DNA of 64,000 nucleotides, from positions 744,001-808,000 of the forward strand of contig JALUTQ010000046.1 in NCBI GenBank assembly GCA_032718865.1, given 5' to 3'. Positions 34,189-47,128 of this stretch are shown in pieces (the stretch's first letter is position 1; each line of letters opens with the position of its first letter). The position numbers and the translations under genes are program-made. The DNA comes from Tilletia caries. Lineage: Eukaryota; Basidiomycota; Exobasidiomycetes; Tilletiales; Tilletiaceae. The notes beneath the pieces are model-generated. The model ran no database searches, was not told the origin of the DNA, and saw only the letters and a list, made by a program, of their open reading frames with translations.

Positions 34189-34700
34189 CGCTTTTCGTCG
34201 TCGTTCGTTCGCCTTTCGTTTTGCACCCCCACGCACCCCTGTTCTTGTGCGCTTTTATACACATCACCTTCCCTTGTATCAGCACCATCCCCCTCCGTCC
34301 ACTCACCATCGTTTTTACGTTCTGTTCAGCAAAATATAAACGCTCTTTGTTTGAAGAAGGGTGAACATTGAACATGTCTTTGGGTTCTTTGGTATCGTGA
34401 ACGTGATTTTGATGGTGGAAATGTATCAGATGTGGGAAGGGCATGGGTGGGTGACGGAGACGTAGCTACCGCGTGTAGTCTGGTCCATTGCGAAGCGGAT
34501 GGCGTGTCTAGCAGGCTGGCAAAACTGAGAAGGAAAGGGGGTGTAAATGAAGAAGAAGAGAGAGGGATGCTCTTCGATTCTAGAGTTCTTGGAAAAGGTC
34601 TGTCTTGAAGTGTGGGTCCGCCAAAGTATTTGAAGCCTTGGAACTTGCGCTTGACCCGGTATGTAGTTGCGTGCCCGTGTATCGCTGGATTTGAGCACGA
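34189..34700. other. Tail-to-tail intergenic region phosphatase / HMG factor
   Basis: 512 bp with no supported gene. Confidence 0.5.
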
Positions 34701-37581
34701 TCACTGAAGGTCCGGCGCCGAGTTCTCGGGGACCGATGACAGAGCCAGCATGCTTGATGCTACCACCGCCGGCTCCGAAGCCAACATCTCAGCCGGCGAG
34801 GGAAGTTGAATGGCGTTGGCGGACGGTCCGCCGCCTGGCACTGCGTACGTCGCCGCGGGAAGGTATCGGGAGCGATACGTTGCAGCGGTGCTTTGCATGT
34901 CAGGATTGTTGTAGTCCGAAGCGGCAGGTGATGGGGCACCCGCAGCGAAACCTGACATGGACAGCATACCGATCTCTCGGTGCAGCTTGCCGACGCCCTC
35001 GCCCGGCATCGACGTGGACCCGATGTGATTCATGGACGAGTCTGATGTTGCTGTCATGGCTGATTGACTGAGAGGCGCCTGGGCAGCAGAAAGCGGTGCA
35101 AAGCGGTCCGACGGCGGCTGGCGAAGCGCGAAGTTGAGCGCGGAGAACTGACTGCCTGCGTTCGCAGCTGCGAGGAATTGTCGCTCGTGCACAGTCTGGG
35201 CGTACGCAGCACCGGCGGGGATGCTTTGGCTCGAACCGGAGTATTCGCTGGACGTCAGAGGCTGCTGCTGAGCCGCTTCGTCACCTGTTCGTGCCGAGCT
35301 CGGGCGAACAGCTGTGATGTATCCTGTTTGGGCGGCATCTGCGCAACCCCCGGATGGGCCCACCGGCGCGGAATAGCGGTCATCCGGCCAGTGTGTAGCT
35401 CCTTGTTCTTGGGACAGCGCCTGCGATTGCGAGACGAGTCTTGCATTTGCGTTCGGCAGAGCAGAAAGTCGAGATCCGTGGAAGGCGCCGAACTCGTTCG
35501 CCATGTCGTTCTGTGCATTGTCAAGGCGAAACCCCGAGCGCTGTTCAGGTGAAGCATAGCTCGTCTGCGTGTCCGGACTTGCTGAATGCTGATGGCCATA
35601 AGACCTGAACGGTTGTCCTGAAGAATTGTCTGCGGCCCAGTTCCAGCCGGATTGCGTTGCTCGTGAGCTTGCTGCCGATGCGCACATTCCCGTCGCCGAT
35701 GTCGCGTCTGTATTCTGTTGGGAGTAAGTCTGCCCGAACTCCATTGGCGCACTTGAAAAAACCGGTGCCGGCATCAAAGTGTTCGTGGTCTGGCCTGAGG
35801 TGTGGATCACTGGGAAGTATGCTCCTGTAGAACTCTGTCGACCGCTCCATGTGGAAGAACCAGACGGGAAGCTGCCCTGTTGCTCAGTTCTGGGATATTG
35901 GAGTCGATACCACTCTGGCGTATGGGAACTGGCAGACGTTGTTCCTGAGACAGTTGCAAAAGGTCCAGACGTCCACGTACTCGATGGATATGAAGCACGG
36001 GTGTCCGGCATGGAGGACAGGGCCACCCTTCCTGAGCGCAGAAACGATGACGAAGCTGTCGTCTTTGTTTGTGACGTATCCTGCTTAATCGTAGGGGTTT
36101 GGACGGAAGAGAGAGAGAGAGAGAGAGACTTCAGCGCCCCATCTCGAAACCCAGAGAGCCAAGTACGAAATTGCTCACATATGTGTTGTGCTCGTCCACT
36201 CCACCGAAATTACCGCTGCTATCGTAGCTGCCATCGTAGCCGCCATCGTAAGGTTTAGGGAAAGAGCTGCGGTTCTGCACAAAGCTGCCCTTGTCGGATT
36301 TGGACTTTCGCTTCGTCCTGGAGTATCGGTATGACGGGAATTCACTAATAGACGAAGACAAGAAGACTGTCAGCCGTTATCATGTCCCCAAAACATCGGC
36401 AGAACTGCACTCCCAATTCTCACCGATTGAACTGCTCGCGGACTTGTGTTGCCTGAAGGCACGGAATAGGGGTCAGAATATCTCTACGCCTTCTGAGTGA
36501 CGAGAACTTTGCTGACCTGGTCCCTCCAAAACTTGCGTCGCTCCTGCATAATCCACGTTTGGAAACATCAGTGTTGGAAAGATCAGTGCTACGTTCTGAC
36601 TATCAGGAGCAGAAAAGTACATGGGTCACTCACATCAGATAACTTGCGCCATTCCTCTCCGAGCATAGCGCTGAATTGGGCCGTGGTTATGGAGGAGCCG
36701 CCCGCAAGCTGGGCTTCTTTTCGGCGGTACCGGCTGAAGAGTAGAAAAGCGTTCATGGGACGCCGGGGTCCACCGTCGCTCCGAGGAGCCTGCGACCTCA
36801 TCTCTGGGTCAAGATTGGTGGTTTGCGAAGCAGGAGCCAGGCTGTGCGTCGTGGCTGAAGTGGTGCCTTGGACCGCAGTCTTTGGGGACTCCGTCTCCTC
36901 TTCTGGCGGACCGGTTGAGGGCGATGTTAGTCTGGAGTATGGATCGGCGTGACCTTGTTCTTTGTCGAAGTTAGAAGCCATCAAAAGGCGATCAGGATAA
37001 GTTGGTATGGAAGGAGACATTTCATGGACTAGCTCACCGTCATCCATGTCTGCCTCACACTCTTGTCCTTGCGCTGCGCTTTGCTTGGTTCCTGAAGTGG
37101 TCGAGTCGAACGCTGTTGATGCGCCTGAAGACTCCCCAGCTCTTGTCGTCGTGTGTCCCACGAGTGCCTGCCTTCCGTCGCTCACATGTGAAGGAACAAG
37201 GGTTGACGACCAGCTTGGGAACGGTGATTGGGCGGCGTAATTCAAGACGTGTTGTTGAAGATGCATCAAAGGCTGAGCAGGAAGCGGAAGCATCGAGGCA
37301 TGCTGGTCCGCCTTCGAGTCCATCAGGACTGAAGACGATGCGGGTTGTTGCAGTATCTGGTCAGATGGTCGTCTAGAGCTTGCACACGAGTTGGCCTTCC
37401 CAGGACTGGATGGTGCCGTAGATGCAGCGTCGTTTTGATCGAACGTCTGGACATGCTGATCACTGTCTAGCACGGCCGGTTCACGTTGTGTCCAGGAACA
37501 TTGAGCTGGAACGGCCGTATAACCTTCCTGGCGACGGCATCGATCCTGGCCGCCATCGTCTTGGAACGCATCGGATGACAT
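34701..37581 (-). CDS. HMG-box transcription factor
   Basis: Exons 37581..36634, 36543..36517 (27 nt), 36452..36424 (29 nt), 36344..36179 and 36080..34701 give 849 aa. The HMG box (about residues 273-347) is assembled from four exons: RRPMNAFLLFSRYRRKEAQL, FSAMLGEEWRKLSD, ERRKFWRDQ, ATQVREQFNREFPSYRYSR and a TKRKSKSDK basic end. The RPMNAF start and YxY end place it with sequence-specific SOX/MATA-type boxes. Fungal members include mating and pheromone-response regulators (Ste11, Prf1, Mat2), but nothing here shows which role applies. The flanks are Gln/Ser-rich, likely activation regions. The last intron has a CT microsatellite. The frame extends upstream to 37599 without ATG, so 37581 (MSSDAFQDD) is used. 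Confidence 0.85.
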
Positions 37582-39183
37582 ACTTTCGACGCACTTCACG
37601 GCTAACCTGAGCCAATGCGGAGGCCGAATGAATCGTGCCTACTGAGAGGACGACGAGGGGACAAGTCTTGAACGACTACGTATGCTCTTAGTCAGTGAAG
37701 ATCAAGTAGAGAGGGCATCAGTAATACATGCGACACTCACGATTCTCGTGCGTCTCTTCTTGTGCGTGTCGTCCAGGCCGGCTCGCCCGGGAAGCCAGAG
37801 AAGTGTCAAGCCGGATACTTAGACGTGGGAAGCTGGTGAGAGACCAAATCGTGCTCTCAGACACCGATGAGGTCTGGCCGATCAAGGTTTGAGTGCGTCG
37901 TGGCTCAAGCTCGGCCCGAATCAAAACAGTCGGACGGAGCGTGCGTGTCGAGCTCACTTCGTGCGAGCGCGTGGAAGGGCGGGGGAAGAAAGACAGAGTC
38001 GACGCAGATGGCGCAGGTCGGTGCGTCCGAAAGTAAACGCGAATGGCGCCGTCTATGGGTTAGATCGAAGCAAGACGTCCCTGGGTTCGACCTCTGTGAC
38101 AGACAGAGACGCAGACAGGAAGAAGTGTAAGGCAGGGACGGCAAAAGACGGGCGGGAGGGTTACCTGTGAAGGTTGCGGTCGGAGGGTTACATAGGAAAT
38201 AAGACCAAATTAAAATCAGCTGTACTTGTAGTATCAGAAGGAAGGCTGAGGCCTGAGAGCGTGTCAGTAGCGAGCACGGGTTCTGCAGAGTCTAGACGTC
38301 GGTCTTTCTATGAGGTAAGGAATGAGTTAGCTGCACAGGCCAAGCATCAAATGAGAGCTGCGTCAAACCTTGAGTCAAAAGTCGAGCAGGCGCAGAGAAG
38401 AAGTCAACTCATAGACCTACGATTTTCCGGTATCCAGGCAGATATCAAGGCATCGGAGGCTTCTGAATGACCCTGTACCTCTCTGTTGGAGCGGGCAGCT
38501 CGCATGTAAGAGAAATCTCGGACGTGTCGTCGCCTGTCGTTTGTCGCTTGTGGCCTCGTCCCTATTCCCGAGGCAGGTATGCTGGAGCAACTGAACCTCG
38601 GGATCAGGCATGTCACATGTGGTACTGCTGAAAAATGAGGCGATTGGTGATTAGGTAGGGTCGGGTTTGGGAGCCATGCGAACTGCGTTCCGGGGGGTTG
38701 ATGACTGATGAGGCCAGGATCGAGGGCGAAGGCGGGCGGCCATATCTCATTTCTGGCTGGGTGGTGTTTCGTGGTGTCTTCAAACGTTATAGGCAGCCAG
38801 CATGCGTTGCGATCTGAAAATCTGTGCAGATCGTGAGAAGGGGACCGTGAGAAGCTGTGAGCTTCCTTCGTCTCAATGAAGCATGCTTGAGATGCGGTCT
38901 GTGGGAAAGGCAGGGTGATTCAACGAGAATGAAAACAGGGTCGTGAGCTATGGATGTGTTTAATTGTCAAACTCTGCAACTTGCCCATCAGCCCTTCCAG
39001 ACAGAGCCGAAATCGGAACTCGGGCGCCATGCTGCGGGAGTTGATGAAATGATTTGTTTTGAGTTATCCTCGTACCACGGAAAGGCACTCCGAACTCGAT
39101 CGTCGATCTTCAACTCGATTGCGGGCACTGGAAACGCCGCGGAGACGCCTGCGTTCCCAAAAGAGGGGATCAGGCAGCCTCGG
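37582..39183. other. 1.6 kb region upstream of the HMG factor
   Basis: No supported gene. It is probably the promoter and long leader of the HMG factor plus the 3' flank of the RabGAP. I looked for Ustilago-type pheromone response elements (ACAAAGGGA) and saw none. Confidence 0.45.
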
Positions 39184-42100
39184 TTAGCCTCCTCCGCTCC
39201 TGCTCGTACGAGTGCTGCTCCCTCCAGCACTTCCGAAACTTGTTAGCCCCATTGATGACCCTCGCCCTCCGCCGCTCTCCTGATCCACTTGAAGGAAAAC
39301 CTCCGCATACCTGTAGAAGAGTGAACGATGGTCAGCGATTGGCACTGGTTTATGCTAAAGGCGAAGTCGGCCCTCACATCAGTTTATATCTTGCCAGCTC
39401 TTCGGCGATTTCGTCCTTTTCCAGCTGCAGTACGGAAGGCGGGGATGAAGAAACTGTTAATCTTCGAGGGCTGTTCGTAAATCCAACAATCCCAAACACT
39501 TACCTTGCTCATCACCACTTGCTTTACCAGGTCGACATGTTCGTTGCTGATTTGATTCAGCTGTGTCTCGAGCTCCTTGACCTTGGCTGCCAGATTGCGA
39601 TTCACAAGCCGAAGCGCGTCCACTTCACGTCGATGCGCGTTGGCCTTCCGAACATGGTCCTCGAACTCATGCGCATATCCATCGAGCTGGTGCGGTGTGA
39701 TTCGAACCTCGTATGCGTCGGCGACGAATTGGGACGTGCGGTACTTGCTCGCAGTAGCGCTGCCGGCCGAGGGCCCTGATGATGACGTTTTCGGTGCTCG
39801 AGGTGCTTCTGCTTGTGACCCCTCGCGCTGCAGATCCAAAACGAGAGAATGTATTTGAGCTACAGCTCATATGCAGCAAGTCATACTTGGACGCACCAGA
39901 TAGACTTCGAAAAGGTTGTCCTTCAGGAAATGAACTGCTCCTTCAAAATCGAGACTGAGCAGTTTCTCTTCGTTCCGCTGCATAAGTGCGATGGAAAACC
40001 GGAAGAGAGATTCGATACCTTCAGCAAAGACGCTGTCCAAAATTCGATAGACGAGCTCGAGCGGGAACCGATATGAGCTGTGAAAAGATCACCTCGAAAT
40101 GTCAGTGGCTCTGACACAATAAGAACGCAGCAGGGAGTTGCAAGCGGTCGACTTACAATACTGAAGAGACGAAGAAAGCATAGTTGTCAGCATTTGCAAA
40201 GAGTGCCGGTCCGTTTCAGTACTCACAAGTCATGAACCATTGTGCCGCGTACATGCTGCTTTTGACGCCTTGCCGGACCAAATGTTTGTGTATTAACGGC
40301 AAGAATTCCTCGAGCAGGCGATCGAATTGGAAGAGGCGTAATTGCAAAGAAGGCATATTTGCTGTATTTTCAGGGCAGGGATGTGAGCGCTCCAGAGCGA
40401 TACGTGTTGAGAAGGCAGTCAGAACTTACGGATGTAATGCCCTCGCAGATCGTAGCTCTTCATGAGGCGAGCCATGGTCGAGAAAGCCTCCCTACACACG
40501 AGACGATCAATCTACGTCAGCGCCAATCAACTGTGCCTCTATGCGCATAAAACTCACTCATCAGGCATCTACGAGCGGGCATAGAGCATAAAAGTGAGCG
40601 TCAGCAACTTGTAGAACGAGTGCAAGGAAGTCAATCGTGCTCACATTGAGTAAGAGAGGTCCGACGACAAACTGCATCCCTTGACAGTATCCGCATTCCT
40701 CATCGTACAAAGAGTACGCCTTGATGACGTTGAACTTATGACAGACACTGTGCTGTCAGCCAACTTGTCACTAGCGCTTCGTCACAAGCCTCGACTTACG
40801 AGATTCTCCTGTCCCACTCCTTTCCCGTCCGCAAAGTAATCTTGCTCAGGGAATGTCCTGACATACGACAAAGAAAGGGTCAGACAGCATTACGCCACTC
40901 AAAGAGAGAGATTATGCTCACCGACTCAAATCCTTCCGAATGGCTTTCTCGTGAGGTGACGTCTGCTTTAGGTAGACTGTTCACAGGACAGGAACGAAAT
41001 AGATGCATGAGTACTTCACGCATTCGGGCCCGATCAAACGCTGAAGAAAAACTCACATGCATATATGATCTCTAACTCCTCGTCCTTGCTACTGCTCATC
41101 AATTGCCACATCATCCCCCTCAATGCCGACGGGATTCCTCGTCGTATAGCGCGGGATAGCTCTTGAGGCCGGGTGCGCGCCACCTCGGCATAATTCGACA
41201 TAATCTCCCCCCAGAACGTCCAATCGACTGATTCCTCGTCTTGCTCGTCCTCGTCGTCCGGCTCAACCAGCTCGGGCAAGATGGCATGTATCGCTTCCGG
41301 CTCGTCGGACACGGGCAGGGGCGGGAGCGGGGGCGTGGCGGAAGGCGCCACCCCGACGCTTGTGAACGTTTCGGACTGGTTGGGGGATGAGTCTGGGTGA
41401 TTTCCATTCCCAGTACTGCGCTCCTTCTGCGGTAGCGTCGGTGTGGTAGCATCTTCGACGTTTGTGGTGGCATCCTGCTTCTCCGTTGCGTCCTCCAATT
41501 CGGCTGCAAGAGTCTCAGTCTCAGTCTCAGCGCCTGGACCGAGACTGACATGTCGCAGCGTAGTGCGTTTGTATGCTGCATCGTTTGCCGGAGAAGAGCC
41601 CGCATTTGCTTGCATCTTCCGCTCGAAGCTTTCCCGGAGCTTGGCGGCTCCATCAATGCTCGCACGCCACGCCTTGGGATCGCGCTCCAGTTGAGCGGAC
41701 TGTGCCTCGACCCTTGCGCGAAGCAGAGCAGTATCTGGGTCAGATTCATCCTGTGTTTCTCCTGGTGGGGGGCTCATTGTGAAATGTTGGCTTTGGGGAC
41801 GCGATCGACTTGTTCCCTTCTCAAGAACTTCATTTGAAGGTGGTGTTACTGTCGATGTTGACGAGTTTGGGCCTGTGGCCTCAGAGAGCGAGTCGTCGCC
41901 GAGATTGACGATAGAGAAATGGTTCGAATCGCGGACCGTGTTATCGTCTCGCATCAATTTTGCTTCGTTGTCGCTGCTTGAGCTTAGACCCCGGCGCATG
42001 TCAGTTGCGCTTTGGAAGGACTGCCGACGTGAGGCCTGCGACGAGGCCGTCCCGACGGAAGCTGGTGCGATAGGATCCTCCGCAGGACTTGCCGGTTCGA

Positions 42101-42656
42101 TCTGGACGATTGCACCAGCGGCCTGTAGGAGATCTGCTTTGGTATCCACGGTAAGCGCTGGAGGACTGGACTTTTGTCCATCGACCAAAATCGAAGCGGA
42201 ATCTTGACCTAATCCTACGCTGGACGCGGAGAGGTCCTCGGTTCTGGACATGGCCTCAGTCGAGAAAGGGTTAAGAATCGTGGTACCGGGCTCGATCAGC
42301 GACTCGGCCCCAACTGATGGTTCCAAGGCAGACGTCGGAGGAGAGCTTGCGGTAATGAGCGCCGTCACCGTGTCCGACGTTGAGACCTCGACAGAGTCAC
42401 CTTTGTTTCCAGCCCATTCTCCTGCGCTTGAGTCGGCATCGACAGAGGGACCTGCGTTCCGCATCTTGGGAGTGCTTGCGCCTGATGTCGTGGGGGGAGA
42501 ATTCTGAGCCGAAGCAACGGCAGCAGCAGACGGACTTCGCTGCACTTTACCGATAGTGGTCGTAGGCGAGGAGGGCTTGCTGCTGCTGGGAGTCGCTCCT
42601 CCAGCCGCTTCCCATCGCTTGGCGAGGGCTGCGACGCCTCCAGATGGTTTGCTCAT
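39184..42656 (-). CDS. TBC-domain Rab GTPase-activating protein
   Basis: Twelve exons: 42656..41057, 40976..40922, 40857..40800, 40734..40645, 40568..40558 (11 nt), 40491..40430, 40361..40227, 40160..40157 (4 nt), 40077..39897, 39827..39504, 39424..39378, 39310..39184; 897 aa, all phases consistent. The TBC domain (about 500-735) has [14 protein letters not shown], the arginine-finger motif IRKDLSRTFP (R552), the glutamine-finger motif YCQGM (Q589), [12 protein letters not shown] and [19 protein letters not shown]. The first 490 residues are Ser/Thr/Ala-rich; a coiled coil ([20 protein letters not shown]) follows the domain. The layout resembles Gyp5/EVI5-type RabGAPs that act on Ypt1/Sec4-like Rabs; the target is not determined. 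Confidence 0.9.
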
Positions 42657-43251
42657 GGGGGTAAGGGAATCTTGACCTGGACTTGCCAGATCTTGACAGT
42701 TCTTGCCGGGCCGCTATCGGGGAGCGCAGGGAGAAACCGATGGTCCAAACACGCTGCAGAGGGTACCTCGCTCTATCTTCCTGCTGTGGCCACCGTCGAG
42801 GTCATGTCCGACCCGCATCAGCTCACTGACTCAAGGGGATCCGAGCAGGGCACGCGATCATGAATACATACAGACCACTCACCCGCAGCGGAGTGGAGAA
42901 GCGAGGGAGTGATCAAAGCTCCGAGCACCAACCTCCACAATTGGAACCCCGGCCACCTGCCTCGCTCTCGCGCTCGCCGTCGCCGTCGCCGTCGCCGTTG
43001 CTATCGCCATCGCCCCGCTCACGCTCGTACTGGACGGACGCTGGCGCGCTGTGGTGCTTCGCTCTCGCTCTGCATTCTGTTCCCGCCCCATATCTGTTCG
43101 TGCTGCTCAGCTCGGAGCCTCGGAGGTCGGGCCCTCTCTTTGTACTGCCTCACGAATCGTGCCTTGATCTCGTTCCGCATCATAGCCCAAGGCTTCCTCG
43201 AGGTCCCGGCGCGGTCAAGGCGAGGCAAGCTCAGGAGCGAAGGCAGACACG
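42657..43251. promoter_or_regulatory. Divergent promoter region RabGAP / UBP8
   Basis: 595 bp between divergent starts with a CGTCGC microsatellite at 42975-43005. No gene is supported inside. Confidence 0.4.
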
Positions 43252-46200
43252 ATGGCAAGCATGAAAGTCAGTGGTAGTCGCAGCAGCAACGATAGCAGCC
43301 GTAGCAGCAACGGAAACGGTAGCGACCCCACTCCAACGAGTGCCGTTGCCTGTGTCGGAACCTGTCCACATCTCGCCACGGACTCAGACAACAGATTGCT
43401 CAACCTCGCTCTCAACCCAGGTTCAGCTCCGAACGAACGGCCGCTGCTCAAGGATCTCCTGCATCGCTTTGCAACTGGCGTCCGTTGGGGCAAGAAGATT
43501 CGCAGTGGACACGTACGGACGGACGACGACGAAGAGGAAGAAGAGGAAGCCCAGCGGCATCGAGCTCAAGCTGATTCCCGTGTGGACGACAAGACAGCCT
43601 TGAAGCGGCGGAAGCTTCTTCCTCATCCATCTTGCGTCCAGTGCGGCTTGATTCTCCACAGGCCGTTCATCTGCCTCACCTGTGCCGGCACAGCATGCTT
43701 CTTCCAAGAATATGGTGCAGCTGCCGACGTAAGCCTTCTGGGTTCGCAACCTCGTTCCGACCCCGGTTCCTCTTTGAAACGAGTGAAGAAGACTGTCGAG
43801 CAAGAATGCCACATCGCAGCTCATCTCGAAGAGACCCAACACCCGTTCGGTAAGCTGTATGCGGTTATGCTTGTCCAGAAGGGGCCAGTCGGGAACTCAT
43901 TGCTTTTCTTTCTGCTCTGCCCAGCATTCGACATGTATCGTGGTACCGTGTTTTGTCGTCTGTGCAACGACATCGTATACGATTCGCGCTTCCAACAGGT
44001 CTTTGATGTTGAAGTCAACATGGCCGCCGAAAGCTACAGGCTTCAAGGGAAGCGCGCCAAGCGTGAGTGCCTGTTTCGAATAGGAACCTTCAATTGTCGC
44101 TCTCGGCTCACCCCCGCTTCGTTGATCTTCCAGATCTGCATGTCAAGACTGACTCAAACAGCCCTGAACCTGCACTGGTCGCATTCAAGGCAGCTCGTAC
44201 GTACTCCTGAAAGACATAGAACGCGGAAATGACATTCGTTGATGGTAGCTTCCTTGGACACTTTTCACAGCTCTTCCGCGGGGTCTCCGGAACATGGGAG
44301 CAACATGCTTCATGAATGTCATCTTGCAGTCCTTCCTCCACAACCCTCTCCTGCGTAACTACTTTCTCGCTGACCGGCACAACACCAAGCTCTGTGCCGC
44401 TCGAGAGAACTGCCTGGCTTGTGAAATGGACAAACTGTTCTCTGAAGTGAGTGCCTTTATATTCCAGCAATTCTCTTCGACTTGCAACAAAATACTGACT
44501 GGACTTCCGCAGTTCTACAATTCGGCGAAAGTCTCATGCGAGGCCGACCTTGGAGCCGTCATACCTGCTGGTCAGCCAACGGCGAGTGGAGGAAACCGAG
44601 CCACCACTCCAGCCCAACTGCCTTCATCAGCTTCAAGTCTCCACCTTTCTGGTCCAAACAGCGGGCCTTCAACTCCTTATGGACCCACCACATTTCTCTT
44701 TACCATCTGGCTCACACGGGAGTCTGCCGAGCTTTCGCAGGCTGGCCAACACGACGCGCATGAACTATTCATAAGTACTTTGAATGGCTTACATGCAAGT
44801 CTGATGGCGCCTTCAACCACCCGTGACGATTCTCAATCGCCACAGCGGGGCAACGCAGTTAAGGCTAGTGTTCCTGTAGCGAGCGCGCCGCCTGCTCAGC
44901 AAGGAGGCGGAAGCACACTCAGTCGGCCCCGGGCGAGAAACAAGCGTTTGCCGACGTTCCCAGCCGAGGACCGAGCGAGTTTGCCGCGTCGATGGACCCA
45001 GCTGGAGGAGCTTCCTCAGGACGGAATCTACCCTGCCGACAAGAACAGGCATGCGGTCGCGGGCGAGAAACGAAAGCGTGCCAATCAGATCCTCGATGAC
45101 GGAGAAGACGACGAGGAAGAAGACGAGGACGAGGATGACGACGAAGAAGAGGAATACTTCTTGCACCCGGCATTCTCGTCGTCCACCTACGCAAACGGCG
45201 ACGACTCTGGCTCGGGAGGCAACGTAGATCATCCACCCCTGACGCCAGGTCTCTCCGGGTTAAGTGCGAACGCGTGCCCATGTGTTGTCCATCGCACCTT
45301 CGCAGGTACGATACAGTCCGACGTCACCTGCCTGCAGTGCAAGAGTACCAACTCGACACGGGACCCCATGCTCGATCTCAGCTTGGACTTGCGCAGTGCC
45401 AGGAGCGCGGCCGGCAACGGGAAGAATGGGAAGAACGGCGCGAATGGGAAGAAGAAGGCTGCGGTTGCAGGTGCGGGTGCGGCGGGCGTATTGAATGCTG
45501 TGAATGGCGCGGCGACGGCGGCGAACAATAAGAAGAAGTTGAACAGGAAGTCTGGGGAGGGCGGTGCGGACGGGCCAGAGGTTGGCGACGGAAATGGCGC
45601 CTCTGCGCTTGATAATTCTGATGCATCCTTGGGCCTTGGGGCATTGAACGATGATGAGCAACATTTGCACACTTGCTTGGAGAGGTGAGCCACATTTCTG
45701 CAGTCTGCTTAAAGGTCCTGTATGGCCGTACTGACTCGGGATGCTCCTGCATCTCAGATACTGCTCCCCGGAAGCACTCGGTCCTCAACAGTACACCTGC
45801 GCCCAATGCGGATCTCAGAACGGCGTACGTGTCCAGCTGTTACCGTCCTAACATTTGCATGTGCTCATTTGCTTACGATCTGTCATCACAACTCGCTACC
45901 GCAGGCGACCAAACAACTCAGCCTGTACCGACTCCCTCCCGTGCTCTGCATTCAGCTCAAGCGCTTCGAGCACGAGCACAAGAACGGATCAACAGGCTCC
46001 ATCAAGATAGATGTGCGCGTCCGCTTCTCGCTCTCGCTCGACTTGCGCGACTTTGTTACGGCTTCGGTAAGGGCGCAGGGAGATCGGATCCAGGACGATC
46101 CTGAGTAAGTTAGCTTTGATCCACGCCCAAAGTCTCCAAGGCAGGAAGAGCTGACGATGCGTATTTGGGATCGGCAGAGCGTACGTGTACGACCTGTTCA

Positions 46201-46490
46201 CCGTGATCGTGCATGAGGGTTCGATGAACACGGGCCATTACACCAACTTCTCAAAACGCAAAGATGGGGTGAGCACTGCGGATGATCCGAGACGGGAATC
46301 ACAGCAGCGTACTGATCTCACTCCTCCTGCTCTACCCTTTCGTCTTTTCCATCCTCAGTGGTTCCGCTTCAACGACGACAAGATATCGCAGGCCTCCATA
46401 CCCGAAGTCCTCTCGGCGCGTGCATATCAGCTGTGCTACATCCGACGACAACTCTACAACGTCCGTCCTGATACGATCCATCTAGCCTGA
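43252..46490 (+). CDS. UBP8: SAGA-type ubiquitin-specific protease Ubp8/USP22
   Basis: Nine exons (43252..43849, 43925..44062, 44134..44196, 44271..44446, 44513..45684, 45758..45824, 45905..46104, 46178..46268, 46359..46490) give 878 aa. A zinc-finger UBP domain (SCVQCGLILHRPFICLTCAG, CHIAAHLEETQHPF, FCRLCND) precedes the USP core: GLRNMGATCFMN with catalytic C279, QAGQHDAHELFI, paired CxxC (FAGTIQSDVTCLQCKSTNS and YTCAQCGSQN), PPVLCIQLKRFEHE and GSMNTGHYTNF with H825, then WFRFNDDKI. ZnF plus USP core in this order is that of Ubp8, the SAGA H2B deubiquitinase. Insertions of about 130 and 80 residues (acidic; Gly/Ala/Lys) enlarge it relative to yeast (471 aa). Other ZnF-USPs remain possible. 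Confidence 0.85.
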
Positions 46491-47128
46491 AGAAGGTCGT
46501 CCGCCCTCCATCCAGTCCCTGCAACATTCAACGTCGTCTTGTGTTTCTGCAAATGGTTTACCAAACTCGCATACATGTCTCTGTTGCAATCGCAAGCATC
46601 CCAAGCTATACCAAACGACGCGTTCGGTACGCGGTCCTTAAAGGAATGGGCTGTGATCATGCCATCTTCCAACTTCGCTGGGCGACATTCATCGATTCTT
46701 CGCTGCCTCTTCGTAACCTCTCTTGCAATCTCCATGTATTGCTCGGCCTCGCGCTCGCTGTGATGCTCTGTCTCCGTTGCGCAGAACGTTTTTTGTTCCG
46801 CTGACTGCGCGAGTACCGCTGTTGCGCAACGAATGCATTCTCGATGCAAACAAAGGGAAAGCATGATCTTGCGAGATGCGAGATTCCCGCTCACCATCCA
46901 GGCGGTGAGCGCAGCGCCAGGCTTTCGCGCTTCCACTTGGCACCCATTGGCATTACTGACTGCTCATCCTGCCCATTGCGTGGATCGTCCTGAAGCCTGA
47001 AGGATAAGGCGAAAAGGACTGACTTTTGCTATCGCACCTGTGTCCCATGCTCTGGAAATCTTTCCATAAACCACTGGCCTCCCTAGACACGAAGGCTCAT
47101 CCGCCCGCCGCATCGCATCTACCAAGAC
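46491..47128. other. Intergenic region UBP8 / MFS with an unassigned antisense open frame
   Basis: A minus-strand frame runs to a stop at 46454, overlapping the last 37 bases of UBP8, with in-frame ATGs at 46897 and 46864. It would encode a Cys/Glu/Arg-rich protein of about 137-148 residues (LHRECIRCATAV, SEREAEQYMEI, DACDCNRDMYAS). I do not recognise it and it may be chance. Confidence 0.25.

Noticed and set aside
38630..38690. Fragment resembling the GGGTCGGGTTTGGG words of the hAT MITE
   Set aside because: Only a short shared word, without inverted ends or target duplication.
39690..39720. B-box-like GAGGTTCGAATCAC on the minus strand as a tRNA
   Set aside because: It lies inside a coding exon of the RabGAP and no A box or acceptor stem is nearby.
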